Source of the DNA: Chloroflexota bacterium | GTDB lineage: Bacteria > Chloroflexota > Limnocylindria > P2-11E | Assembly (NCBI GenBank): GCA_005889075.1 | Contig: VBDQ01000047.1 | Span: 1 to 38,237, forward strand | Direction of reading: 5' to 3' | Length of the DNA stretch: 38,237 nt | Part shown: in pieces, positions 30,675-38,237 of the stretch | Layout: the number at the start of each line of letters is the position of its first letter | How positions within the stretch are numbered: the stretch's first letter is position 1 | Notes under the pieces: model-generated | What the model was told of the DNA's origin: nothing | The model's input: the letters and a program-made list of their open reading frames with translations, nothing else | Databases searched by the model: none | Made by a program: the position numbers and the translations under genes

Positions 30675-31585
30675 TGGCTGCGAGCGCCGACGTCATCGCT
30701 CGTAAGCGCTATCTCGAATCGACCGGCTCGCGCAGGTTCGTTCGGTTCTGGGGCGATTTCGTGCGCCGCCGCCCGCTCGGGACCGCAGGCGCTGCGCTCA
30801 TCCTCGTCATGATCGCCGCCGCGGCACTCGCCGACGTCATCGCGCCGTACGATCCGGTGAAGATCAACTTCGCCGACCTTCTCCAGGGACCCTCGTCGCG
30901 CCACCTCCTTGGCACCGACCCGTTCGGACGAGACGTGTTCTCGCGTCTGGTCTTCGGCGCTCGGACCGCGCTCCTGGTGGGCTTTGTGTCCTCGCTGGTC
31001 GGCTGCACCGTCGGGCTCGTGCTGGGCGTGATCAGCGCGTACTTCGGCGGCCGTGTGGACACGCTCATCCAGCGGCTCATGGACGTGCTGCTCAGCTTTC
31101 CGCTCATCGTCATCGCGATCGCCGTCGTCGCCGCGCTCGGCACAGGTCAGGGGCTGATCGGGAACGTGATCGCCGCGATCACCGTGCCGATCATCCCGCG
31201 CGTCGCGCGGGTGGTCCGCTCGAGCGCGCTCTCGGTCGTGCGGATGCCGTACATCGAGGCGACGCGGTCGGTCGGCGCCGGCGCGGTGCGGATCATGTTC
31301 CGGCATGTCGCGCCGAACGTGTTCGCGCCGTACCTGATCATGATGACCGCGTTCCTCGGGCAGGCGATCCTGCTCGAAGCATCGCTTTCCTTTCTCGGCC
31401 TGGGCGTGTTCGAGCCGACGCCGTCGTGGGGCTTGATGCTGCGCGGTGCGGGGATGCAGTTCCTCGAACAGGCCCCGTGGCTCGCGGTCGCGCCAGGTGT
31501 CGCGATCAGCATGGCGGTGTTCGGCTTCAACCTCTTCGGCGATTCGCTCCGCGACGCGCTCGACCCGCGGCTGCGTACCGGCTAG
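30674..31585 (+). CDS. ABC transporter permease, DppC-like
   Basis: GTG 30674 overlaps the last base of dppB and gives ~303 residues; the frame is open further upstream but overlaps dppB. Features of DppC/OppC: N-terminal helix LGTAGAALILVMIAAAALADVIAPYDPV, then HLLGTDPFGRDVFSRLVFGARTALLVG (the conserved LGTDxxGRD motif) and the ATPase-contact loop EATRSVGAGAVRIMFRHVAPNV. No DppD/DppF ATPase follows: the next gene is convergent. The ATPases must be supplied from elsewhere. Confidence 0.94.
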   Translation: MAASADVIARKRYLESTGSRRFVRFWGDFVRRRPLGTAGAALILVMIAAAALADVIAPYDPVKINFADLLQGPSSRHLLGTDPFGRDVFSRLVFGARTALLVGFVSSLVGCTVGLVLGVISAYFGGRVDTLIQRLMDVLLSFPLIVIAIAVVAALGTGQGLIGNVIAAITVPIIPRVARVVRSSALSVVRMPYIEATRSVGAGAVRIMFRHVAPNVFAPYLIMMTAFLGQAILLEASLSFLGLGVFEPTPSWGLMLRGAGMQFLEQAPWLAVAPGVAISMAVFGFNLFGDSLRDALDPRLRTG

Positions 31586-32079
31586 GTCGCCTGACGTCCC
31601 ATGTCCGCCGATCGCTCCATCCCCGCCCGGATCGCGGCCTCGAGCTCGCGCGGACGACCCGTTCCGATGAGCACTGGCGTGCCCCTTCGCAAGCGCAGCT
31701 TCACGCCCACATTGCCGCCGGTCGTGTAGGCCCATCCCGCCAGACCAAAGCGCACGCCCCAGCCTCCGTAGTCCAGTAGGGGCCGGTAACGCCTCATCTC
31801 GACGGCGACGATATCGGCGAACGAGATGTGCCTCGCCGGCCAGAGATAGCGGAACGCGATCGTCACTCCTTCGCCGTTTACGTCCACGTCGAGGTGGGCC
31901 CGCGAATAGAGCAACGCGACCAGCACGACCACCAGCGGCGTGATCGTCACGATGATCAGTTCGTCCGGCCGCGAGATCGTCTGCGCAGCGACCGTGACGA
32001 AGACCACAAAGGCGATCACGCCGAGGAGCAGAGCGATCGTCGCTTTCCGGAAGCGCTGCTCCTCGTGGAACCGGATCAT
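31582..32079 (-). CDS. PH-like domain membrane protein
   Basis: The 165-residue protein starts with a short cytosolic stretch and two transmembrane helices (ATIALLLGVIAFVVFVTVAA and IIVTITPLVVVLVALLYSRA), followed by a small beta-rich domain (VDVNGEGVTIAFRYLWPARHISFADIVAVEMRRYRPL and VGVKLRLRRGTPVLIGTGRPRELEAAI), the pattern of bacterial PH-like (bPH) domains. Such proteins are common at the end of operons with unknown role. It is convergent with dppC by a four-base overlap and overlaps the cupin gene start by four bases. Confidence 0.75.
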   Translation of the reverse strand: MIRFHEEQRFRKATIALLLGVIAFVVFVTVAAQTISRPDELIIVTITPLVVVLVALLYSRAHLDVDVNGEGVTIAFRYLWPARHISFADIVAVEMRRYRPLLDYGGWGVRFGLAGWAYTTGGNVGVKLRLRRGTPVLIGTGRPRELEAAIRAGMERSADMGRQAT

Positions 32080-32429
32080 CCCGACCAGGGTCCGAGCCGC
32101 TCCAGCATGAGGGTCGTCATGGTCGAGCCGTCGGTCCAGAGTCGATGCCGGTGCTTACGTGGCCAGCGCACCACCTGACCGGCGTTCAGCGCCGACCGCT
32201 CCTCATCGACGCTGGTGAAGCCGCTGCCTTCCAGGCAAACGACGTCGATGTCGTGCGTAGCGTCGTGCTCGTCGATCGTCGCCCGAGGAGCGAAGCGCAG
32301 CATCGCAACGCCGAGGGTCTCATCGACGAGGACGACCCGTCCCTCGACCCCGACGCACCCCGCGCGAGGCAGCGGCGTCCACTCCGGCCGTTGGAAAGCG
32401 CGCGGCCCCTCGGTCACTCGCCTTTCCAC
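32076..32429 (-). CDS. cupin-domain protein
   Basis: The 117-residue product has the cupin beta-barrel pattern: LRFAPRATIDEHDATHDIDVVCLEGSGF (motif 1-like, with His/Asp/His potential ligands) and LNAGQVVRWPRKHRHRLWTDGS (motif 2-like, with HRHR). It could bind a metal and a small carboxylate or sugar. It overlaps the enoyl-CoA hydratase stop by 16 bases, so it is coupled to it. Specific function unknown. Confidence 0.72.
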   Translation of the reverse strand: MERRVTEGPRAFQRPEWTPLPRAGCVGVEGRVVLVDETLGVAMLRFAPRATIDEHDATHDIDVVCLEGSGFTSVDEERSALNAGQVVRWPRKHRHRLWTDGSTMTTLMLERLGPWSG

Positions 32430-33193
32430 ACCGGCGGGCGGCGTTCGAGGAATGCGCGTACGCCCTCGCGGAAGTCGGCGCTCGTGTAGCAGAGGGCCAC
32501 CAGGTCGGCCGACTCGTCGGGCAGCATCCGCGCACGGATCCGCCGGAGCATCTCTTTTGTCGCCCGCAGCGTGAGGGGGGCGTACGAGCCAAGCTCTCCC
32601 ACGAGCTCGTCGACGCGCGGGACGAGCTTCTCATCGGTCGCGACGACCTCGCTGACCAGGCCGATGGCGAGCGCCTCGCGCACGTCTATGAGCCGCGCGG
32701 TGAAGACGAGCTCCTTCACGCGGCCGAGGCCGACGAGCGCCGCGAGCCGCACGAGATTCGCCGCGGAGAAGCAGTTGCCAAGCGTCCGCGCGACCGGGAC
32801 GCCGAACCGGGCGGACGGCGCGGCGACGCGAAGGTCGCACGCGGCGGCGATCGCCAGGCCGCCCCCGACGACCGGACCCCGGAGCGCGGCGACGGTCGGT
32901 ACGCTCACGTCCTCGATCGCTCCGAGCCATGCGTCCATTCGGCGTTCGTACGCGACCGCCTGTTCGGCGGTGTTGAAATCCGCGAACTGCGCGATGTCGG
33001 TGCCGGCGACGAATGCCTCGTTCGCGCCGGTGAGCACGACCGCACGGACCGTGCGGTCGGCGTTCGCATCCCGGCAGATCGCGGCGATCCGGTCGTACAT
33101 CGCGAACGTCATCGCATTCCGCGCCGAGCGGCGGTCCACGGTAATCCAGAGCGCGCCGCCGCGCCGCTCGGTGCGGATCTCGCCGCTCACCAT
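32414..33193 (-). CDS. enoyl-CoA hydratase/isomerase family protein
   Basis: ATG 33193 gives 259 residues, the normal crotonase length; the frame is open upstream into the CoA-transferase but the extension is not homologous. Crotonase features: ALWITVDRRSARNAMTFAMYDRI near the N-terminus, VVLTGANEAFVAGTDIAQF and the oxyanion-loop VVGGGLAIAAACDLRVAAPSARFGVP. It would hydrate or isomerise an enoyl-CoA; the position of the general acid/base glutamates is not clear by eye, so a variant reaction is possible. It starts two bases after the CoA-transferase ends, suggesting they share a pathway. Confidence 0.85.
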   Translation of the reverse strand: MVSGEIRTERRGGALWITVDRRSARNAMTFAMYDRIAAICRDANADRTVRAVVLTGANEAFVAGTDIAQFADFNTAEQAVAYERRMDAWLGAIEDVSVPTVAALRGPVVGGGLAIAAACDLRVAAPSARFGVPVARTLGNCFSAANLVRLAALVGLGRVKELVFTARLIDVREALAIGLVSEVVATDEKLVPRVDELVGELGSYAPLTLRATKEMLRRIRARMLPDESADLVALCYTSADFREGVRAFLERRPPVWKGE

Positions 33194-33195
33194 CG

Positions 33196-34404
33196 TCAAC
33201 CCAGCGACACCACGCCCTCGCGCTCGAGCCGCGCGATGTCGTCGTCGGTGCAGCCGGCCTCGCGGAGGACCTCCGCCGTGTGCTCGCCGAGGAGCGGCCC
33301 GCTGCGCCGATGCCGGACCGGGGTGCGTTCGAGGCGCAGCGGCGAGCCGAGCCCGCGGATGGCGCCGAGGCGCGGGTGCGGCAGATCCATGAAGAACTGG
33401 CGGGCGACGAGATGCGGGTCGCTGAACACGTCGCCGTAATCGGCGATCTCGCCGCACGGCACCCCCGCCGCTCGCAGGGCGGCGAGCCAGTGCGCAGCAG
33501 GTTTTGTAGCGGTGATCGCCTCGATCGCGGCGATGAGCGAATCGCGGTTGTGCCGGCGCAGCGTCGCGTCCGCGTAGCGCGGATCGCGCTCGAGACCCTC
33601 GAGGCCAAGCACGCGGCAGAAGGCGGTCCAGGTCGGCGGCGTCGTCGCGCCGACGATGAAGTGCCGGTCGGCGGCGGCGATCGCTTGGTATGGTGCGACG
33701 AGCTTGTGCGCCGATCCCGCGGCGCGCGGGACCTCGCCGGTGGTGAAGTGCACACCCGCCTCCCAAACCGCGAGCGAAACCGCCGACTCGAGCATCGAGA
33801 TGTCAACGAGCTGGCCCTTTCCGTCGCGGTCCCGTGCGCGCAGGGCACCGAGGGTGGCGATCGTCGCGTAGAGCGCGGCGGCAAGATCGGCGATCGACAC
33901 GCCGACTTTCACGGGCGGCCCGCCCTCCTCGCCGGTCACGCTCATGAGCCCACTCTGCGCCTGGACGATGATGTCGAGCGCCGGCCGATCGGCGTTCGGT
34001 CCGTCCAGGCCCCATCCGGTCACGGCCACGTACACCAGACGCGGATCGCTGTTCAAAAGATCTCGCGGGGCGAGACCCAGGTCGTTCATCGTGCCCGGGC
34101 GCAGGTTCTCGACGACCACGTCGGCGGACCGGACGAGGAGCGAGAACAGCTTTCGTCCGGCCTCGCGCTTGAGATCGATCGCGACCGAGCGCTTGTCGCG
34201 GTTGAGCCGAGCGAAGTTCGCGCTCTCGCCGTTCGCGATGGGCTCGAGCATTCGGGCGAGATCTCCGCCGCGCGGGCTCTCCACCTTGATCACATCGGCC
34301 CCGAGATCGGCGAGCTGCATTCCGCAGAACGGCCCGGCCATGTAGTTGCCGACCTCGACGACGCGTATCCCGCGGAGGGGCGGGTCCGCTAGCACGTTCC
34401 CCAC
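33196..34404 (-). CDS. CaiB/BaiF-type (family III) CoA-transferase
   Basis: Family III CoA-transferases move CoA between a donor thioester and an organic acid. From GTG 34404 the ~402-residue product has the family motifs LRGIRVVEVGNYMAGPFCGMQLADLGADVIKVE at the N-terminus, FARLNRDKRSVAIDLK, RPGTMNDLGLAPRDL, DGPNADRPALDIIVQAQSGLMSVTG, and the catalytic-aspartate region GQLVDISMLESAVSLAV. GTG 34395 is an alternative start. Either overlaps the end of the beta-propeller gene by a few bases. With the adjacent enoyl-CoA hydratase it probably acts in activation and degradation of an unidentified carboxylic acid. Confidence 0.92.
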   Translation of the reverse strand: MGNVLADPPLRGIRVVEVGNYMAGPFCGMQLADLGADVIKVESPRGGDLARMLEPIANGESANFARLNRDKRSVAIDLKREAGRKLFSLLVRSADVVVENLRPGTMNDLGLAPRDLLNSDPRLVYVAVTGWGLDGPNADRPALDIIVQAQSGLMSVTGEEGGPPVKVGVSIADLAAALYATIATLGALRARDRDGKGQLVDISMLESAVSLAVWEAGVHFTTGEVPRAAGSAHKLVAPYQAIAAADRHFIVGATTPPTWTAFCRVLGLEGLERDPRYADATLRRHNRDSLIAAIEAITATKPAAHWLAALRAAGVPCGEIADYGDVFSDPHLVARQFFMDLPHPRLGAIRGLGSPLRLERTPVRHRRSGPLLGEHTAEVLREAGCTDDDIARLEREGVVSLG

Positions 34405-35378
34405 CGGTCGACGCGCTCGCTCACGCGACGCCAGACCCCCGCGTGCGTGCCCTCGGAGCCGACGAACCAGACCTCGTTCCCGTGTACGAAGGCGCCGCGG
34501 ATCGCGCAGGTCGTGCCGAGATCGATCCGCTTCACCTGCGAGCCTTCGATCGAGAGCGCGACGCCCCCTTCGCCCGCGACATAGGTCGTCGTGCCCGCAC
34601 GGACCGCGGCGAGCAGCGTGGTGTCGACGCCGCTGACGAGCGTCTGCCAGCGCCCATCGAAGCGAATGATGGTGCCGCCATCGCCGACCGCGAGAACGTC
34701 GGTCGCCGAAGGGCCGGTCAGCGCCCGCAGGGGTGTGGTGACGCCGGTGGGGAACGGCCGCCATTCCGCCGCCTCGAGGCGATACGAGGCGCCGCCCGAG
34801 CCGACGGTCCAGGCCGAGCTTCCCGAGAAGCCGACCACAGCGAAGAGGTCGTCCTCTAGACCCTGCGCGTATGGCTGCCAGCCGGCGGACGTCTGACGCT
34901 GCACGGTCCCCCGCGAGCCGACCGCGAGAGCGCCGTCGGGCAGGAGCGAGACGCCATAGAAATCGTTGAAGCCGACGTCGTCGGCACGGATCGTCTTCGC
35001 CCGGTCGTCGATCGTGAGGATCCGGCCTGCCGGACCGACCGCGATCACCGTGTCGCTCGCACAAACGGCGGCGACGAGCGAACGGAGCGTGCTGTCGATG
35101 AGCTGCCAACGTTGACCGTCGAACCGACCGATGCCTCCGCCGTTCGACACGACGTAGACCGCCTCGTCCGTCGCGCAGCCCGCAGAGAGCGGCTGCTGGA
35201 AGACGAGCGGGCCGGTGTCCGGCTCGGGGCTCGCCGTCGGAAGCAGGCTCGGCGGGGGCGTGGGCGATGGCGTCGGCCGCGCGATGACCCCGACGGCCGC
35301 GCCCGCACCGATCGCGACCACGAGCATCACCGCCGCCGCGATCAGCGCGGTGGTCGTGCTGAAGGGGATCCGGCCCAT
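34389..35378 (-). CDS. membrane-anchored beta-propeller-like protein
   Basis: ATG 35378 overlaps the htpX stop by one base (TGATG). The 329-residue product has an N-terminal transmembrane helix (TALIAAAVMLVVAIGAGAAVGVIA), a Pro/Thr/Ser-rich linker, and about six repeats of the form AVGxxGxIxxxDG followed by a hydrophobic strand (for example IGRFDGQRWQLIDS, TIIRFDGRWQTLVS), the pattern of a photosystem-assembly Ycf48-like or Kelch-like propeller displayed outside the cell. Cysteines occur in SAGCATDEA, VCASDT, TTCAIRG and at the C-terminus. Function unknown; an interaction platform is plausible. Confidence 0.72.
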   Translation of the reverse strand: MGRIPFSTTTALIAAAVMLVVAIGAGAAVGVIARPTPSPTPPPSLLPTASPEPDTGPLVFQQPLSAGCATDEAVYVVSNGGGIGRFDGQRWQLIDSTLRSLVAAVCASDTVIAVGPAGRILTIDDRAKTIRADDVGFNDFYGVSLLPDGALAVGSRGTVQRQTSAGWQPYAQGLEDDLFAVVGFSGSSAWTVGSGGASYRLEAAEWRPFPTGVTTPLRALTGPSATDVLAVGDGGTIIRFDGRWQTLVSGVDTTLLAAVRAGTTTYVAGEGGVALSIEGSQVKRIDLGTTCAIRGAFVHGNEVWFVGSEGTHAGVWRRVSERVDRWGTC

Positions 35379-36301
35379 CACATCGCCTCGAGCCTGCGGA
35401 TGCGCTCCTCGATCGGCGGATGCGTGTCGAAAAGGTGGTCGAAGAAGGCGGGCGCGTCCTTCAGGGGATTGGCGATGTACAGCGACGCGGTCGCCTTGTT
35501 CGCGACTTCGAGCGGCTCGGGGTCCGCGGCGATCTTGCGCAACGCCGACGCGAGGCCAGACGGGTAGCGTGTGAGGAGCGCACCCGAGGCGTCGGCGAGG
35601 TACTCGCGCTGGCGCGAGACCGCAAGCTGAATGAGCGTGGCGATGATCGGGGTGAGCAGCGCGAGGGCGATCGCGATCACGGCGATGATCGCGTTGCCGC
35701 CACCGTCGCGCTCGCGGCGCCCGCCGCGCGTCCAGAAGAAAGACCGCCACATCCAGTCGGCGAGGAGCGCGACCGTGCCGACAAGGATCGTGACGAGGAG
35801 CATCACGCGGATGTCGCGGTTTCCCACGTGCGAGAGCTCGTGTGCGATCACGCCCTCGAGCTCGGTGCGATCCATCTTGTCCAGGAGGCCGCGCGTGACG
35901 GCGACCGACGCGTGACGCGGGTCGCGCCCGGTGGCGAACGCGTTCGGCGCCGAATCCTCGATGACGTAGAGCTTCGGCGTCGGGATACCGAGTCCGAGGG
36001 CGAGGGCCTCGACGACGTCGTGCAGGACCTTCTCTTGGTCGGGACCGATCTCGCGGGCCCTGCTTTGCGCGAGGATGATCTGGTCGCCGGCGAAGTACGA
36101 CGCGAGGCCCGAGCCGACCGCGAGCGCGAAGGCGAACGGAAGTGCGGCGAGGCCGCCGCCCGGGGCGAAGTACTCGCCCACGAAATATCCGAGCAGCGCG
36201 ATGATCGCGGTGAACACAGCGATCAGGACGACGGTACGCCAGCGGTTGGCCGCGGCGGCGTCGTAGATCGATAGGCGGGCAGGCGATTCGGCCGAAGACA
36301 C
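35378..36301 (-). CDS. htpX: zinc metalloprotease HtpX (M48)
   Basis: HtpX is an integral-membrane protease that degrades misfolded membrane proteins. The 307-residue product has four hydrophobic helices and the active-site HELSH (~154-158) in LEGVIAHELSHVGNRDIRV, with the third zinc ligand region REYLADASGALLT further on. The GTG start 36301 follows AGAGG by four bases and lies 12 bases after the lemA stop. The lemA-htpX pair recurs in many bacteria. The downstream beta-propeller gene is translationally coupled. Confidence 0.95.
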   Translation of the reverse strand: MSSAESPARLSIYDAAAANRWRTVVLIAVFTAIIALLGYFVGEYFAPGGGLAALPFAFALAVGSGLASYFAGDQIILAQSRAREIGPDQEKVLHDVVEALALGLGIPTPKLYVIEDSAPNAFATGRDPRHASVAVTRGLLDKMDRTELEGVIAHELSHVGNRDIRVMLLVTILVGTVALLADWMWRSFFWTRGGRRERDGGGNAIIAVIAIALALLTPIIATLIQLAVSRQREYLADASGALLTRYPSGLASALRKIAADPEPLEVANKATASLYIANPLKDAPAFFDHLFDTHPPIEERIRRLEAM

Positions 36302-36313
36302 TCGACCTCTAGG

Positions 36314-36874
36314 CTAGAACTTCACCTGCGGCACTTCGCGCGCCGCCGTATCGGCGAGCTCGAAGTATTCCTCCGCTTTGAAACCGAACATGCTGGCGAA
36401 GACGTTCGTCGGGAACGTCTGCAGCGCGGTGTTGAAGTCACGCACATTCCCGTTGTAGAAGCGGCGCGCGAACGCGATCTTGTCCTCGGTCGCGGTCAAG
36501 TTCTCCGAGAGGTCCTTGAACTCCTGGACCGCCTGCAGCTGTGGATAGTTCTCGGCCACGGCGAAGACCGAGCGCAGCGCGGTGGTGAGCATGTTCTCGG
36601 CTTGGGCACGCTCCTGCGGCGACGCGGACGCGCCGGCCGCGACGGCGGCCGCGCGCGCCTGCGTGACGTTCTGGAAGACGGTGGACTCGTGCGTCGCGTA
36701 GCCCTTCACGGTCTCGACGAGGTTGGGGATGAGGTCGTGTCGCCGCTTCAGCTGGACGTCGATGTCCGCCCACGCCTCCTTCACTCGCTGGCGGAGGGTG
36801 ATGAGGCGGTTGTAGGTGGCAATGAAGAACAGTGCGAGCGCGGCGATGATGACGATGAGGACGACGAGCTCCAC
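36314..36874 (-). CDS. LemA family protein
   Basis: The 186-residue protein has the LemA layout: one N-terminal transmembrane helix (VVLIVIIAALALFFIATYN), then a long helical domain with LRQRVKEAWADIDVQLKRRHDLIPNLVETVKGYATHE, TATEDKIAFARRFYNGNVRDFNT and FPTNVFASMFGF. LemA proteins lie at the envelope and often pair with HtpX-like proteases; their role is not settled. The GTG start 36874 has a ribosome-binding site, AGGAGG, just upstream. It heads the seven-gene minus-strand run. Confidence 0.94.
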   Translation of the reverse strand: MELVVLIVIIAALALFFIATYNRLITLRQRVKEAWADIDVQLKRRHDLIPNLVETVKGYATHESTVFQNVTQARAAAVAAGASASPQERAQAENMLTTALRSVFAVAENYPQLQAVQEFKDLSENLTATEDKIAFARRFYNGNVRDFNTALQTFPTNVFASMFGFKAEEYFELADTAAREVPQVKF

Positions 36875-36900
36875 GTTCCCTCCTCGCGCCGAGGCTACCA

Positions 36901-36949
36901 GAAGGCTCGCGCAAGCGAGCCTTCGCGTACAGGCCGAGCGTTAGCTCGG
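36901..36949 (-). terminator. two hairpins between the FGGY kinase and lemA
   Basis: A perfect 10-bp stem GAAGGCTCGC/GCGAGCCTTC with a four-base loop (36901-36924) and a 6-bp stem CCGAGC/GCTCGG with loop GTTA (36934-36949) lie in the 87-bp gap. On the minus strand they follow the kinase stop directly; there is no long U-run, so these are probable but not canonical terminators. Confidence 0.5.
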
Positions 36950-36961
36950 GTCTTTGTAGCC

Positions 36962-38237
36962 TTACGTCATCGAGGCGAGGGCGTCCTCGAGCGCGCTCTG
37001 CCGCGCCAGGCCCTCGGCGAGACGCGCATGCGCAGCGGCGTCCGGGCGGTAGGTGCGCCCGAGCGGGGATCGGACCGCGGCGATGGTCGGCACGATCCCG
37101 ACCCGCTCGAGAGCGGCGATCGCGGCACCGCGTGCCGATCCTTCGCCGGCCCCGCTCATGACCACCGGTCGATCCAAGGCATCCGCGAAGAGCTGCATGA
37201 GCCACGGCAGGCGCAGCAGCGTGCCACCGGTCGCCACGACTGTGGCGATCCCGGGCAGCGCCGCGTCGACGAGGCGCCAGACCCGCGCCGCGCGGAAAGC
37301 GACACCCTCGAGCATCGCTCGCGCGATGTCTTCCGCCGTGGTCGTGAGGCCAATTCCCGCGAGCGCCCCGCGCGCGGCGTCGTTCCAGCTGGGAGTACGG
37401 TCGCCGGCGAGCAGCGGTAGCGCGATAAGCCCGAGGGCTGATGAGGAACGCCAGAGCTTCGCAAGATCGACCTGTGGAAAGGTGCGCGCGAGCCACGCGA
37501 TCACGTTGCCGCCGTTCGAGAGGGCGCCGCCCGCGACCACGCGACGAGCGTCGAGCCGGTACGTCCAACCCCCGGCGACGACCGGTGGGCCATCCGTGGC
37601 GTAGAGCACGCGTATCGCGCCCGACGTTCCGAGGAAGAGCGCCGCGCGATCCCGGGAGATCGCGCCCGCGCCCAGATTCGAGCATGCCCCGTCGCCGATC
37701 GCCGGGACCCACGGGACGCGCGCGAGCACCGGCCAGCGGCGGGCGAAGCTGGGACGCAGTCCCTGCTGCGGCTCGTCGCTGATCTGCGAAAGAGCGCTCT
37801 CGCCCACGCCAAGATGCGCGAGCAGCCGGTCGTCCCAGGCCCGTCGCGCCTGGTCGTAGATCCCGGTCGCGCTCGCCATCCCGTGCGCCGCGCGAGTTCC
37901 GGAGAAGAGACGGAAGTACAGGTACTCGCCGAGCGAGAGCCATTTCGCCGTCCGGACGTACGCTTCTCGATCGGCTTCCTTCAGGTAGCGCAGCTTCGCC
38001 GGCCAGTACGACGCGTGAAAGGTGCATCCGGTGCGCGCGTGCGTCGCGCGCGGGTCGACCTCCGAACGCAGCGCCGCCGCGGCATTTCGCGCGCGCGTGT
38101 CGGCCCAGGTGAGGACGCGGGTCGTTGGCCGACCCCGCGCGTCGACCCCGACGAGGCTGTGCCAGAACGTGCTCGTCGCGACGGCCGCGATCTCCTTCGC
38201 GCGGCGTCCCGCAGCGGCGAGCGTCTCGTCGATCGCG
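36962..38237 (-). CDS. FGGY-family sugar kinase (gluconokinase/xylulokinase type), N-terminus outside the window
   Basis: The frame is open from the right edge, so the gene begins beyond 38237; ~425 codons are visible. The edge portion reads AVATSTFWHSLVGVDARGRP, then TGCTFHASYWPAKLRYL (as in gluconokinases) and KWLSLGEYLYFRLFSG, followed by the FGGY C-terminal domain with GDGACSNLGAG, LFLGTSGAIRV and an ATP-site VVATGGTLLRLPWLMQLFADAL. The N-terminal phosphate-binding loop lies outside. The substrate is a sugar or sugar acid, most likely gluconate by the visible middle region, but xylulose or another polyol cannot be excluded. Confidence 0.88.
   Translation of the reverse strand, partial: AIDETLAAAGRRAKEIAAVATSTFWHSLVGVDARGRPTTRVLTWADTRARNAAAALRSEVDPRATHARTGCTFHASYWPAKLRYLKEADREAYVRTAKWLSLGEYLYFRLFSGTRAAHGMASATGIYDQARRAWDDRLLAHLGVGESALSQISDEPQQGLRPSFARRWPVLARVPWVPAIGDGACSNLGAGAISRDRAALFLGTSGAIRVLYATDGPPVVAGGWTYRLDARRVVAGGALSNGGNVIAWLARTFPQVDLAKLWRSSSALGLIALPLLAGDRTPSWNDAARGALAGIGLTTTAEDIARAMLEGVAFRAARVWRLVDAALPGIATVVATGGTLLRLPWLMQLFADALDRPVVMSGAGEGSARGAAIAALERVGIVPTIAAVRSPLGRTYRPDAAAHARLAEGLARQSALEDALASMT

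Noticed and set aside
33194-33766. Extended N-terminus of the enoyl-CoA hydratase frame.
   Set aside because: It overlaps the CoA-transferase gene and has no crotonase homology; ATG 33193 gives the normal family length.
34405-35109. Extended N-terminus of the CoA-transferase frame.
   Set aside because: It overlaps the beta-propeller gene and is Arg-rich shadow sequence; family homology starts at about 34404.
35379-35750. Extended N-terminus of the propeller protein frame.
   Set aside because: It overlaps htpX; the natural start with the transmembrane helix is ATG 35378, coupled to the htpX stop.
1-38237. CRISPR arrays, insertion sequences, phage genes, rRNA and riboswitches.
   Set aside because: No regularly spaced repeats, transposase motifs, terminal inverted repeats or rRNA segments were found; no riboswitch fold was recognised upstream of metF, pdxS or the transporter.

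Overview
This is a GC-rich bacterial chromosome segment with tightly packed genes, many GTG starts and almost no spacer DNA. No phage, insertion sequence or CRISPR signature was seen. The gene content suggests a monoderm-type soil or sediment bacterium: a YaaQ/DarA c-di-AMP receptor, the PdxS/PdxT route to vitamin B6, an Ycf45/SpoIIIAA-like R3H ATPase, class A PBP, TatC, a PSP1/YaaT protein, and an actinobacterial-style inositol phospholipid cluster. A Chloroflexota lineage (Limnocylindria/Dormibacteria-like) or a deep Actinomycetota relative fits best. That placement is inference from gene content, not from a phylogeny.

Layout. 1-910: C-terminal part of a LuxR-type regulator. 1083-7002 (minus): pdxS-pdxT-GNAT-methyltransferase-R3H ATPase-tmk, mostly with 4-bp overlaps, then darA behind its own promoter. 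7034-9781 (plus): HNH nuclease and two tandem GT4 glycosyltransferases, the second with a damaged N-terminus. 9778-11028: a divergent arsenic locus (arsR / arsM) with a shared operator and a 24-residue cysteine-rich micropeptide coupled to arsM. 11057-13080: holB and psp1. 13077-16990 (minus): trans-polyprenyl synthase, PBP1A and a membrane-anchored protein. 17010-19349 (plus): metF, a STAND-like ATPase and a small partner. 19372-19775 (minus): GlsB-type membrane protein and tRNA-Arg(CCG). 19820-21878: tatC and rarA converge with a 95-bp overlap. 21929-22195: csoR with its probable operator.

22266-28008 is a lipid operon: ArsR-type regulator, CDP-alcohol phosphatidyltransferase, inositol-phosphate synthase, two LpxL/PatA-type acyltransferases, PHP protein and a PimA-like mannosyltransferase. 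Together they could make phosphatidylinositol mannoside-like glycolipids, but the PimA-like gene carries an internal deletion and frame change as sequenced. 28034-31585: a peptide/nickel-type ABC transporter (binding protein and two permeases, no ATPases in view). 31582-36874 (minus): a seven-gene run of lemA, htpX, an anchored beta-propeller protein, CoA-transferase, enoyl-CoA hydratase, cupin and PH-like membrane protein. 36962 to the end: an FGGY sugar kinase cut by the window edge, separated from lemA by two hairpins.

A recurring signal is a -10-like hexamer (TAGAAT, TAGCGT, TAGCAT, TAGGAT, TAAACT) ending six or seven bases before the start codon of many first-in-operon genes. This points to widespread leaderless transcription.
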